Shown here piece by piece: positions 49,778 through 57,887 of a DNA stretch of 64,000 nucleotides; within the stretch, counting starts at the first letter, position 1; every line of letters begins with the position of its first letter. The stretch covers positions 294,892 through 358,891 of the forward strand of contig NZ_WNZY01000002.1 in NCBI RefSeq assembly GCF_009725205.1, read 5' to 3'. The translations under genes and the position numbers were made by a program. The notes below the pieces were generated by a model. The model was given only the letters and a program-made list of their open reading frames with translations. It searched no databases and was not told where the DNA came from. This DNA comes from Paenibacillus timonensis. GTDB taxonomy: Bacteria > Bacillota > Bacilli > Paenibacillales > Paenibacillaceae.

Positions 49778-50092
49778 ATGTTATCCAAACGCAAAACTTT
49801 GATTTTCTTGATCCTGTCGCAGCTCGTGTATTTGATGTTTTCCATCTCGTGGCTTGTCGTGCTGGGCATTTCTGCGTATTTGTTTCGAGATTCCGGCGAT
49901 GTGAATCCAGGAATCAGAGGGTTGTTTGTCTACCTCCAGGCTTATCCCGGGGGGCTACTGCTAGGCTTGATTTTGGGATGGACCTTCTTCGCTAAAGGCA
50001 AATACAAACAAGCGGTATGGTGGAATCTGCTCCCTTTGCTTTGGGTGGTGCCGTTTATAGGGATCATCATCTACGCCAATATCTTCGCATGA
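49778..50092 (+). CDS. Small three-helix membrane protein
   Basis: The 104-residue product has helices TLIFLILSQLVYLMFSISWL, LQAYPGGLLLGLILGWTFFA and NLLPLLWVVPFIGIIIYANI, with a basic start (MLSKRK). I recognise no family. The ribosome binding site is GAAGGCAGG. It follows the NUDIX gene by 37 nt. Confidence 0.7.
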   Translation: MLSKRKTLIFLILSQLVYLMFSISWLVVLGISAYLFRDSGDVNPGIRGLFVYLQAYPGGLLLGLILGWTFFAKGKYKQAVWWNLLPLLWVVPFIGIIIYANIFA

Positions 50093-50220
50093 ATTCCCCT
50101 TGCAGGAAGCAGGTTATTCTATCCAACTTCACGTTGGTTTTGGTATAGTTATAGCTAGGTCTACTACTTATGAGGCATCCCGTAACGGGATCTACTAACG
50201 GATAGGAGAGAGCAGAGATA

Positions 50221-53019
50221 ATGAGCAAATCGATGTTGGGCGTTCCTTTGGAAGGTTTCGCCGAGTACAGCCGAATCGCGGCAGCCGAAGGCGGCGTTTT
50301 GTTGAAAAATGAAAACGCTATGCTTCCGATTCGTGAAAATGAAATTGTATCCGTTTTCGGAAGAAGTCAAATCGATTACTACCGAAGCGGCACGGGGTCT
50401 GGCGGCGCCGTGAACGTTCCTTATGTCGTCAGCATTTTGGACGGGCTCCGGGCCAATCCACGCATTCAGGTCAATGAGCAGCTGGCCGGGCAATATGAGC
50501 AATGGATTGCCAAGAACCCGTTTGATAACGGCGGCGGCGGTTGGGCTGCAGAGCCTTGGTGCCAGCAGGAAATGCCGCTGACGGACGAAATCGTAGCGGA
50601 GGCTAAGAAGGTGACGAACAAAGCGGTGGTCGTCATCGGCCGGACGGCCGGCGAGGATAAGGATAATGCCGATACCGAGGGAAGCTATCGCTTAACCGAG
50701 CAGGAACGGCTGAATCTCGAAACGGTCACCCGGCATTTTGAACAGGTCGCGGTACTCATGAACGTTGCTAATGTCATCGACATGAGCTGGATTAACGATC
50801 CGGTACACGACGGCCGAATCCAGGCGGTCATGTTCGTATGGCAAGGCGGAATGATCGGCGGTCATGCGGTGGCCGACCTGCTGTCGGGAGATGTCACGCC
50901 AAGCGGCAAGCTACCGGATACGGTCGCTTATCACATCGAGGATTACCCGTCCACAGCCAACTTTGGCAGTGAAGTGCGGAACTTCTATGAGGAAGATATT
51001 TATGTAGGTTACCGTTATTTTGAAACATTCTGTCCGGATAAGGTCCTATTTCCTTTCGGTTATGGACTCTCCTACACATCCTTCACCTGGAGCGTGCAAG
51101 GGGTGAAGCTCGAAGGAGCTGGCATCGATGCCCGGCTTGAAGTTAAAGTTGCGGTGACGAATACCGGAGCGGATTTTGCCGGAAAAGAAGTTATTCAGCT
51201 GTACTATGAAGCGCCGCAAGGTCAATTGGGTAAACCGGCCCGGGCGCTCGGAGCTTTTGCGAAAACCAAGTTGCTCCAGCCTGGCGAAACCGAGGTGCTG
51301 ACGCTGCAATTACCGGTGCGGCGGATGGCCTCCTATGACGACGGCGGCTTTACGGGGAATAAATCCTGTTATGTATTGGAAGCCGGCGATTACGAGCTTT
51401 ATGTCGGCAATAGCATCCGAAACACGGAACGGGTTGCCGTGAGCGGGAAAGCGGCGTTCCATCTTGCTGAACTGGCCGTTGTTGAACGGCTGGAGGAAGC
51501 TGCGGCTCCGGTTGAACGTTTTTCCCGGATGAAGCCGGGGACCCGCAAGGCGAACGGCACGTATGAAATCGTGCGCGAGGAAGTCCCGCAGCGAACGATT
51601 TCGCTCAGAGAACGCATCGAAAGCAGATTACCGGAAGCGTATCCGCAAACAGGCCATCGTGGCATCATGCTGAAGGACGTTCAAGCCGGTAATTCCAGCC
51701 TAGAGGAATTCGTCGCTCAACTGAGCGACGCGGATCTGGCCACAATCGTGCGCGGCGAAGGCATGAGCAGCCCGAAGGTCACGCCGGGAACGGCTTCCGC
51801 TTTTGGCGGGGTAGGGGACAATCTGCTGGAGTACGGGATCCCGGTGGCTAGTGCTGCCGACGGCCCTTCCGGCATTCGCATGGACAGCGGTTTGAAGGCA
51901 ACTCAACTGCCAATCGGCACGTTGCTCGCTTCCAGTTGGGATGTTGGTCTGGTAGAATCGTTATACGTGCTGGAGGGACAAGAGCTTCTGCAGAATGAAA
52001 TCGACACCCTGCTGGGCCCGGGAATCAACATCCATCGGCACCCATTAAATGGACGGAATTTCGAATATTTCTCCGAAGACCCGTATTTGACCGGTTGTTT
52101 CGCAGCGGCCATGACGCGTGGGATTAAGAAAGGCGGCTCGTCCGCGACGGTGAAGCATTTTGCCGGCAATAACCAGGAGCAGGCGCGTTCGAAAGTGGAT
52201 ACGGTTGTCTCTGAACGAGCTTTGCGCGAAATCTACCTGAAAGGCTTCGAAATGACGGTGAAAGAAGGAGAAGCGACTTCGATCATGACCTCCTATAATC
52301 CGGTCAACGGTCATTGGGCGGCTTCCAACTATGATCTCAACACGACCATTCTCCGAAACGAATGGGGTTACGAGGGCATCGTCATGACGGACTGGTGGGC
52401 AGTCATGAACGACTGCGTAGAAGGCGGACCGGCCGACGCGAAGAATACATCCTTCATGGTACGTGCCCAAAACGATCTGTATATGGTCGTGAACAACAAT
52501 GGCGCGGAGATCAATTCGCTGGGGGATAATACGCTAGAAGCTCTGGCCAATGGATCGTTGACGGTCGGCGAATTGCAGCGGTGCGCCATGAATATTTGCC
52601 GGTTTTTGATGAATGCGCCGGTATTTGCCCGTGAACCGAAATCGGCTGACGAGGTCCGCTCAATCCAGGCTGTACAAGACGGTAAGTTCGTTGTCGGGGA
52701 AGGCACAGAAGTCTATTTGTTGTCCCGCTCGGAAAGCGCCAAAGTTCTGGCCAGTGCACAGACCGTGGTGGTGAAGGTGCGGGAAGCCGGGGTGTACACG
52801 GTGACAGCGCATATTCGCTACGAAGCCATGAACCTGTCGCAATCCGCCTGCAATCTTCTGTTGAATGGCGAGCTATTGACCACCGTGCAGACGAATGGCA
52901 CCTTTGGAAAATGGGTCACTCAGAAGCAGCTCCGCATCGAGCTTACAGAAGGCGATTACGAGCTGAAGTTTGATTATATCAAGCCGGGTCTGGAAATCGG
53001 CTGGATCGAGTTCATTTAA
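50221..53019 (+). CDS. GH3 glycoside hydrolase with permuted domain order
   Basis: The 932-residue product has its GH3 C-terminal alpha/beta sandwich first (about 15-290: AAEGGVLLKNENAMLPI, then DTEGSYRLTEQERLNLETV). A fibronectin-III-like domain follows (about 300-400: EDIYVGYRYFETF, then FPFGYGLSYTSF). The GH3 TIM barrel comes last (about 480-790), with AADGPSGIRM, GPGINIHRHPLNGRNFEYFS, ATVKHFAGNNQE and nucleophile Asp724 in VMTDWW. A short C-terminal jelly-roll (about 825-932: VVVKVREAGVYTVTAHIRY) resembles a carbohydrate-binding module. There is no signal peptide, so it acts inside the cell on imported oligosaccharides. Beta-glucosidase or beta-xylosidase activity is likely. The ribosome binding site is AGGAGAG. 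Confidence 0.93.
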   Translation: MSKSMLGVPLEGFAEYSRIAAAEGGVLLKNENAMLPIRENEIVSVFGRSQIDYYRSGTGSGGAVNVPYVVSILDGLRANPRIQVNEQLAGQYEQWIAKNPFDNGGGGWAAEPWCQQEMPLTDEIVAEAKKVTNKAVVVIGRTAGEDKDNADTEGSYRLTEQERLNLETVTRHFEQVAVLMNVANVIDMSWINDPVHDGRIQAVMFVWQGGMIGGHAVADLLSGDVTPSGKLPDTVAYHIEDYPSTANFGSEVRNFYEEDIYVGYRYFETFCPDKVLFPFGYGLSYTSFTWSVQGVKLEGAGIDARLEVKVAVTNTGADFAGKEVIQLYYEAPQGQLGKPARALGAFAKTKLLQPGETEVLTLQLPVRRMASYDDGGFTGNKSCYVLEAGDYELYVGNSIRNTERVAVSGKAAFHLAELAVVERLEEAAAPVERFSRMKPGTRKANGTYEIVREEVPQRTISLRERIESRLPEAYPQTGHRGIMLKDVQAGNSSLEEFVAQLSDADLATIVRGEGMSSPKVTPGTASAFGGVGDNLLEYGIPVASAADGPSGIRMDSGLKATQLPIGTLLASSWDVGLVESLYVLEGQELLQNEIDTLLGPGINIHRHPLNGRNFEYFSEDPYLTGCFAAAMTRGIKKGGSSATVKHFAGNNQEQARSKVDTVVSERALREIYLKGFEMTVKEGEATSIMTSYNPVNGHWAASNYDLNTTILRNEWGYEGIVMTDWWAVMNDCVEGGPADAKNTSFMVRAQNDLYMVVNNNGAEINSLGDNTLEALANGSLTVGELQRCAMNICRFLMNAPVFAREPKSADEVRSIQAVQDGKFVVGEGTEVYLLSRSESAKVLASAQTVVVKVREAGVYTVTAHIRYEAMNLSQSACNLLLNGELLTTVQTNGTFGKWVTQKQLRIELTEGDYELKFDYIKPGLEIGWIEFI

Positions 53020-53025
53020 TAAATG

Positions 53026-53073
53026 AAAAAGGGATGAGCCCTTCCGTTCGGAAGCAAGGGCTCATCCCTTTTG
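53026..53073. terminator. Bidirectional intrinsic terminator
   Basis: AAAAGGGATGAGCCCTT (53027-53043) pairs with AAGGGCTCATCCCTTTT (53057-53073). It has A/T runs on both sides, between the convergent GH3 and siderophore-binding genes. Confidence 0.92.
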
Positions 53074-53092
53074 ATTTATTTAGCGTGAGGCA

Positions 53093-54091
53093 TTAAGGCA
53101 GAGAGAGGAATCCGTCCTTAAAGATCTTCAACAAATACTCCAGCGTGACCGGATCGCTGTATGTCGAAGCGGCGGTGTCGATCTCGATGACATGGCCGTT
53201 TTTGACGGCCGGAATGTTCTTCCACGTATTGGATTGCAAAAACTCATTTTGGGCTTCTTTGTTCTGGCTCAGCACGATGTAATCTCCGGCATATTCAGGC
53301 AGGATCTCATTCGATAATGTGTAGTAGCCGGGGCCCAAGGCATCCTTCTTCGCTTTTTCCGGCATGTTAAGTTCCATCATTTGATATAACAACTCCGTAC
53401 CGCGGGCCCAATTGTTCCCGAATACATAGAAGTTCTTCGTGTCATATTCGAAAACGGAGACGGTGGTGTCCTTGCCGATCTTGGCTTTGATCTCTTCGCC
53501 TGCTGCTTTGGCACGGGTCGTGAAATCCTCGACCCAGGCTTTAGCTTCCGCTTCCTTGTTCAGCACTTTCCCGATTTCCACCTGCTGCGCCAAATAGTCC
53601 AGCTTACCCCAGGTATAAATGATCGTCGGCGCAATTTCGCTTAGTTTATCGAGATTTTTCATATGCGACCCGGCAATGATGAGGTCGGGTTCCAAGGCGA
53701 AGATTTGCTCCGGATTCTCTTCCGATACGACAGCGATGTCTTTTAATTTGTCGGTGAAGAGCGGGTTTTTCATCGTCCAGGTGTCCACACCGACCAGCGA
53801 GCCACCCAACGCCACAATGTTCGGAGCGTTCGTCAATGCTACGATCCGTTTCGGATTGGCGGGAATTTCGATGGGACCGTTCTCCGATGGATATGTAACC
53901 GTATCGGAAGCCGAATCCGTTGCCGCGGAGTCGTTTCCGTTCGTGCCACCTGCGGCGTTCTCGGCCTGGGTATTTGCCGCCGCCGCATTACTCTGGGTAT
54001 TGGCCGCAGAATCCTGCCTTGCCGATTCGTTACCGCAGGCTCCAGCCAGGACGGCGAAGGCCAAAATAAAAGGGATAAACAGCTTCTTCAT
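53093..54091 (-). CDS. Siderophore/iron ABC-transporter substrate-binding lipoprotein
   Basis: The 332-residue product has a lipoprotein signal peptide (Cys19 in LAGACGN) and a long Ala/Asn/Ser-rich linker (about 20-65). The FecB/FhuD-type fold has PKRIVALTNAPNIVALGGSL, VVSEENPEQIFALEPDLIIA and WKNIPAVKNGHVIEI. This is the helical-backbone binding-protein class for ferric siderophores or heme. No permease or ATPase gene is adjacent, so it is an orphan component, which is common in Bacilli. A near-perfect Fur box and a SigA promoter lie upstream, so expression rises on iron limitation. The ribosome binding site is AAGGAG. Confidence 0.93.
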   Translation of the reverse strand: MKKLFIPFILAFAVLAGACGNESARQDSAANTQSNAAAANTQAENAAGGTNGNDSAATDSASDTVTYPSENGPIEIPANPKRIVALTNAPNIVALGGSLVGVDTWTMKNPLFTDKLKDIAVVSEENPEQIFALEPDLIIAGSHMKNLDKLSEIAPTIIYTWGKLDYLAQQVEIGKVLNKEAEAKAWVEDFTTRAKAAGEEIKAKIGKDTTVSVFEYDTKNFYVFGNNWARGTELLYQMMELNMPEKAKKDALGPGYYTLSNEILPEYAGDYIVLSQNKEAQNEFLQSNTWKNIPAVKNGHVIEIDTAASTYSDPVTLEYLLKIFKDGFLSLP

Positions 54092-54120
54092 ACGTGATTC
54101 TCCTTGTCACTGATTTATAT

Positions 54121-54139
54121 GATAATGATTATCAGTATC
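54121..54139 (-). promoter_or_regulatory. Fur box
   Basis: GATAATGATTATCAGTATC matches 17 of 19 positions of the classical Fur consensus. It lies just downstream of the promoter of the siderophore-binding gene, where Fur-Fe(II) would block transcription. Confidence 0.9.
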
Positions 54140-54149
54140 ACTATGAATC

Positions 54150-54178
54150 ACAATACGAATTTCTTCGCGGTTTGTCAA
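54150..54178 (-). promoter_or_regulatory. SigA promoter of the siderophore-binding gene
   Basis: On the minus strand a perfect TTGACA (54173-54178) and TATTGT (54150-54155) are separated by 17 bp. The Fur box overlaps the expected transcription start region. Confidence 0.82.
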
Positions 54179-54189
54179 TACTAATCCTT

Positions 54190-55029
54190 TCATGTTCCCT
54201 CCAGTAATTTCTTGAGCTTGGCTTCCGTCGCCGTTCCTTCGATTGGGGTATAAATACTGCAGCGTAGATCCGCATCGCCCTGTACTTGAAGCGAGGTCAA
54301 GTTAAATAGCATTTTACCGGCTTTAGCATGGCGGAATTCAATCATGACTTCCGGAGCGGCGCTGACTTCGCTCTGGTTCCACAACTCCTGGAAATCCGGA
54401 TAACGCTGCGACATTCTTTCGATGAACTGCGAATACCAGGGGTCTGCAACGTATTGTCCATAGTAAGCGCGAAAGATGGCCAAGAAGCCCTTGACGAAAT
54501 GCGGCCAATTGACGGCCAGGCTGCGCAGTTCCTTCTTGGCAAAAGGGAGGGAGATCAAGTTGCGTTCCTCATCCGGGATCTGCTCGAAATCTACGAATAC
54601 GTGGGTGGCGGCGGGATTCCATCCGACAATATGGCAGTGACGGTCGGAGATAATTGTCGGGCAATATTTCAACTCTTGCAAAATTTTATGGAGCGACGGG
54701 TTGATCACGGGATCCTTCTCTTCAACCCAATCCGGGTGAAAACCGCTGTCAGACGCCAGGTCAAACAGGTACTTACGCTCGTCTGCGTTCAGTCGAAGCG
54801 CTCCGGCAATCGCATCGAGGACGGAGGGAGACACCTTGATATCCCGGCCTTGCTCCAACCAGGTATACCACGTCGTACTTACCCCAGCGAGCTGGGCGAC
54901 TTCCTCGCGCCGCAAACCCGGTGTCCGTCGGCGCGAACCTGCCGGCAAACCTACCGTATGGGGATGCAGTTTGGCGCGTTGTGTTTTTAAAAATTCGGAT
55001 AAGGCTTCTAATCTCGGTTCTGTGCTCAT
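54190..55029 (-). CDS. XRE-family regulator with MmyB-like ligand-binding domain
   Basis: The 279-residue product has an N-terminal helix-turn-helix (PGLRREEVAQLAGVSTTWYT, then WLEQGRDIKVSPSVLDAIAG) and an MmyB-like ligand-binding domain (about 105-275: CPTIISDRHCHIVGWNPAAT, FRAYYGQYVADPWYSQFIER, then LTSLQVQGDADLRCSIYTP). This is the standard actinobacterial and Bacillus MmyB architecture; a structural study of a homologue reported a bound fatty acid, from memory. It is divergent from a stand-alone FabF gene, which would fit fatty-acid sensing. The start is at 55029 with AGGAGGAGG upstream. Confidence 0.93.
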   Translation of the reverse strand: MSTEPRLEALSEFLKTQRAKLHPHTVGLPAGSRRRTPGLRREEVAQLAGVSTTWYTWLEQGRDIKVSPSVLDAIAGALRLNADERKYLFDLASDSGFHPDWVEEKDPVINPSLHKILQELKYCPTIISDRHCHIVGWNPAATHVFVDFEQIPDEERNLISLPFAKKELRSLAVNWPHFVKGFLAIFRAYYGQYVADPWYSQFIERMSQRYPDFQELWNQSEVSAAPEVMIEFRHAKAGKMLFNLTSLQVQGDADLRCSIYTPIEGTATEAKLKKLLEGT

Positions 55030-55073
55030 CCGCTCATGTCCTCCTCCTTGGATACATCGTTAGTGTGTTATCT

Positions 55074-55124
55074 ATTATACTAGGATAACTAAAAACTTGT
55101 AATAGGATACTTTGGGGCTACAAT
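55074..55124. promoter_or_regulatory. Overlapping divergent promoters (XRE gene and fabF)
   Basis: Rightward: TTGTAA (55097-55102), 16-bp spacer, TACAAT (55119-55124). Leftward: TTACAA, the same hexamer read on the other strand, 17-bp spacer, TATAAT (55074-55079). The two promoters would share one -35 element and compete. TTATC and GATAA form an inverted repeat over the leftward -10. Confidence 0.55.
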
Positions 55125-55190
55125 AGAAAACATTAGAGGTTTATTGGCGACACGCAGCATCTGGTCGCGATACCTGAAGGAGGATGACGA

Positions 55191-56429
55191 ATGGAACGGG
55201 TTGTAATTACCGGGATGGGGATCTTGTCTCCGCTGGGAAATGATGTCGATACATTTTGGCAAGGATTAAAAGAGGGACGGTCCGGGATTTCACCGATCGA
55301 TCGTTTTGACGTTACGGCGTTTGGCACCAAGATTGCGGGGCAAGTCCGCGGGTTTGACGGCGAGGCGGTGTTCGGGCGGAAGGAAGCACGCAAGATGGAT
55401 CTCTTCTGCCAATACGCACTGTATGCCGCCGAACAAGCCGTTCAGGATGCCGGCTTGCAACCGGAACTACTGGATCGCGAGCGATTTGGCGTATACGTTG
55501 GTTCAGGCATCGGCGGGATCGAAACGCTGGCGGACAATGTTAGAGTCTTGGATGAGCGCGGACCGAACCGGGTCAGTCCCAGCCTGGTGCCGATGATGAT
55601 CTCCAATATGGCCGCTGCGCAGATCAGCATCCGCTTCGGCGCATTGGGCGAAACGCTATCGCCGGTTACGGCCTGCTCGATCGGCAACTCGTCGATCGGC
55701 GAAGCGTTCCGGTTAATCCGCAGCGGCGAAGCCGACGTGATGATCGCCGGCGGTACGGAAGCGGCGGTGCATCCCCTCGCGCTGGCCAGCTTCGGGAATG
55801 CGACCGCGTTATCGAAGCGGAACGACGCTCATGAGCAGGCTAGCCGGCCGTTTGACGCCGATCGCGATGGCTTCGTGATGAGCGAGGGTGCGGGGATCGT
55901 CGTGCTGGAGTCGCTGACGCACGCGTTGCGGAGGGGAGCACGTATCCACGGCGAAGTGATCGGCTACGGCGCAAGCTCAGATGCTTACCACGTTGTCGCA
56001 TCGCATCCCGAAGGCGTCGGAGCTTACCAAGCGATGAAGCGGGCGCTTGCTTCGGCGGGGATTACGCCGGATCAGGTGGACGTGATCAGCGCCCATGCGA
56101 CAAGCACCCATGTCGGCGACCTTGGGGAGACGAAAGGGATTAAGAAGGCGTTTGGCGAACACGCCTATCGTATTCCAGTTACGGCGAACAAATCGATGAT
56201 TGGCCATATGTTCGGTGCGGCCGGCGGTGCGGAAGCGATCGCCTTGGTTCAATCGCTGAAGGAAGGGCTTATCCCGCCGACCATCAACCTGGTAAATCCT
56301 GACCCGGAATGTGATCTGGACTACGTCCCCCATGAATCCCGCCGGGCCGATCTTGAGATCGGGTTGTCCAACTCGTTTGGATTCGGCGGTCATAACGCCG
56401 TGATCGTACTGCGTAAATATCAGGAATAA
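55191..56429 (+). CDS. fabF: Beta-ketoacyl-ACP synthase II
   Basis: The 412-residue thiolase-fold condensing enzyme has the Cys-His-His triad: Cys162 in TACSIGNSSIGEAF, His302 in SAHATSTHVGD and His339 in ANKSMIGHMFGAAGG. It elongates acyl-ACP with malonyl-ACP. The gene stands alone, away from the fab operon, and pairs with a divergent MmyB-type regulator, so it is probably a specialised or conditional copy. The active-site segment CSIGNSS differs from the usual CATG. The ribosome binding site is AAGGAGG. Confidence 0.92.
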   Translation: MERVVITGMGILSPLGNDVDTFWQGLKEGRSGISPIDRFDVTAFGTKIAGQVRGFDGEAVFGRKEARKMDLFCQYALYAAEQAVQDAGLQPELLDRERFGVYVGSGIGGIETLADNVRVLDERGPNRVSPSLVPMMISNMAAAQISIRFGALGETLSPVTACSIGNSSIGEAFRLIRSGEADVMIAGGTEAAVHPLALASFGNATALSKRNDAHEQASRPFDADRDGFVMSEGAGIVVLESLTHALRRGARIHGEVIGYGASSDAYHVVASHPEGVGAYQAMKRALASAGITPDQVDVISAHATSTHVGDLGETKGIKKAFGEHAYRIPVTANKSMIGHMFGAAGGAEAIALVQSLKEGLIPPTINLVNPDPECDLDYVPHESRRADLEIGLSNSFGFGGHNAVIVLRKYQE

Positions 56430-56440
56430 GCTGGAAAACG

Positions 56441-56469
56441 AACCGTCCTTCGGGACGGTTATTTATTTT
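56441..56469 (+). terminator. Intrinsic terminator of fabF
   Basis: AACCGTCC (56441-56448) pairs with GGACGGTT (56453-56460) over a short loop, followed by ATTTATTTT. Confidence 0.85.
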
Positions 56470-56607
56470 GCAGGACGGGCAACTTTCTTGACTCTTGAAG
56501 CGTTAAGATGGTAAGAGACGACTTTACACGGTGAACAGATAAAGCGAACCGACAAAGCCGGCATCGTGCGGGAGTCTTGAAACCTGAAACAGTAGGGGGT
56601 CATACCT

Positions 56608-57711
56608 ATGGGCAAGAGGGGAAAACAGGTTGCCGTTTGGAGTATCGTCGTAGTGATTCTGCTGTTGCTGGGCGGCTGTGGAAGCGCTAGCAATGATGCA
56701 GCCTCGAATTCGTTAGCCTATAGCGGGGCGGCGAATAAGGCAACCAGCTCGGCCGAAAGCGAAATGGATGGGGGAAGCACCGCGGCGGTCGCTGCCGATA
56801 CGGCTGAAGCGCCCGCTGCACAGGATCTGAAAGCGGACGGTGGCAGCGGGAGCAGCAATACGGCGGTGAATCCCACCCCAGGATTTCAACAAGTTGCCTC
56901 AGATGCAGGGATTAGCAGTAAACTCATTTATCGGGCGAGCGTTGTCATGGAAGTGAAGGATTACGCCAAAACGCAATCGGAGATCCGCAATTTGGTGATG
57001 CTGGCGGGCGGGTACATCGTCGAATTTTCCGAGAACCAATCGCAGCATGAACAAGGCGGCAACTTCGTGCTGAAGGTCCCGGCGGCAGGCTTCTCCTCGT
57101 TCCTGGACCGTTTGGAGGGACTGAAGCCGGAATCGTTGCAGCGGAGCATTCAAGGACAGGATGTCTCGGAGGAGTATGTTGATCTGGAATCCCGTTTAAA
57201 GGTCAAGCAGGCCATGGAAGCGAGGTACTTGAAATTCGTCGAGCAAGCGACCCAAACCAAGCAACTGGTTGAATTCGTGAATGAGCTGGAGCGAATTCAA
57301 ACGGAGATCGAGCAGATTAAAGGGAGAATGCGGTATATCGACAGCAATGTGTCCTTCTCGACGATTGAGATTCGCGTGTACCAGCCGGATGTATCGCAGC
57401 TGTCAGCGGCGGCAAGCGGCGATACTCCGCTGTTGGAGCGGATGAAAAAGGCTTTGACAGGCAGCATCGACGTGTTGTCACTCTTCTTCCAGTGGCTGGT
57501 CGTATTTGCAGCCGGCGCGTTGCCGCTGCTCATCATCGCAGCCTTGATCGTGATCCCGATCTGGATGGCGCGCCGGAAGAACCGGGCGGAGCGGGAACGA
57601 CGCCGTGCACAGCTTCAGGCGGACCAGGCGGCAGGACCGATGGCCGGTTCCGTGACGCCGACGAAGCCGGACACGGTGGAAGAGATTGGGGACTCAACGG
57701 AAGAAAATTAG
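56608..57711 (+). CDS. DUF4349 lipoprotein
   Basis: The 367-residue product has a lipoprotein signal peptide (lipobox LGGC, Cys24), a long low-complexity Ala/Ser/Gly linker (about 25-110) and the DUF4349 domain (about 115-280: LIYRASVVMEVKDYAKTQSE, ASVxEF-like YIVEFSENQS, VSEEYVDLESRLKVKQAMEA). The domain contains a coiled coil (ELERIQTEIEQIKGRMRYID). A transmembrane helix follows (about 300-325, LFFQWLVVFAAGALPLLIIA), then a basic cytoplasmic tail. The function is unknown. Having both a lipid anchor and a C-terminal membrane helix spans the extracytoplasmic part as a loop. A strong terminator follows. Confidence 0.88.
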   Translation: MGKRGKQVAVWSIVVVILLLLGGCGSASNDAASNSLAYSGAANKATSSAESEMDGGSTAAVAADTAEAPAAQDLKADGGSGSSNTAVNPTPGFQQVASDAGISSKLIYRASVVMEVKDYAKTQSEIRNLVMLAGGYIVEFSENQSQHEQGGNFVLKVPAAGFSSFLDRLEGLKPESLQRSIQGQDVSEEYVDLESRLKVKQAMEARYLKFVEQATQTKQLVEFVNELERIQTEIEQIKGRMRYIDSNVSFSTIEIRVYQPDVSQLSAAASGDTPLLERMKKALTGSIDVLSLFFQWLVVFAAGALPLLIIAALIVIPIWMARRKNRAERERRRAQLQADQAAGPMAGSVTPTKPDTVEEIGDSTEEN

Positions 57712-57726
57712 GTCCCGGATGAATGT

Positions 57727-57769
57727 AAAAGCAAGCCCAAGGGAATGCCCTTAGGGCTTGCTTTTTTTT
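57727..57769 (+). terminator. Intrinsic terminator
   Basis: AAAAGCAAGCCC (57727-57738) pairs with GGGCTTGCTTTT (57753-57764), with an inner CCCTT-type extension and eight T in the tail. Confidence 0.92.
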
Positions 57770-57887
57770 GCGTGTATGGAAATAGGATAAACCTTCCCAA
57801 TTCTTAAACTAAACTTAAACGGGATGCATTCCGTTCTATGTTAAGATGAATGAACCAAACTACCCAGATTGAAAGGGTTGACTTTTG

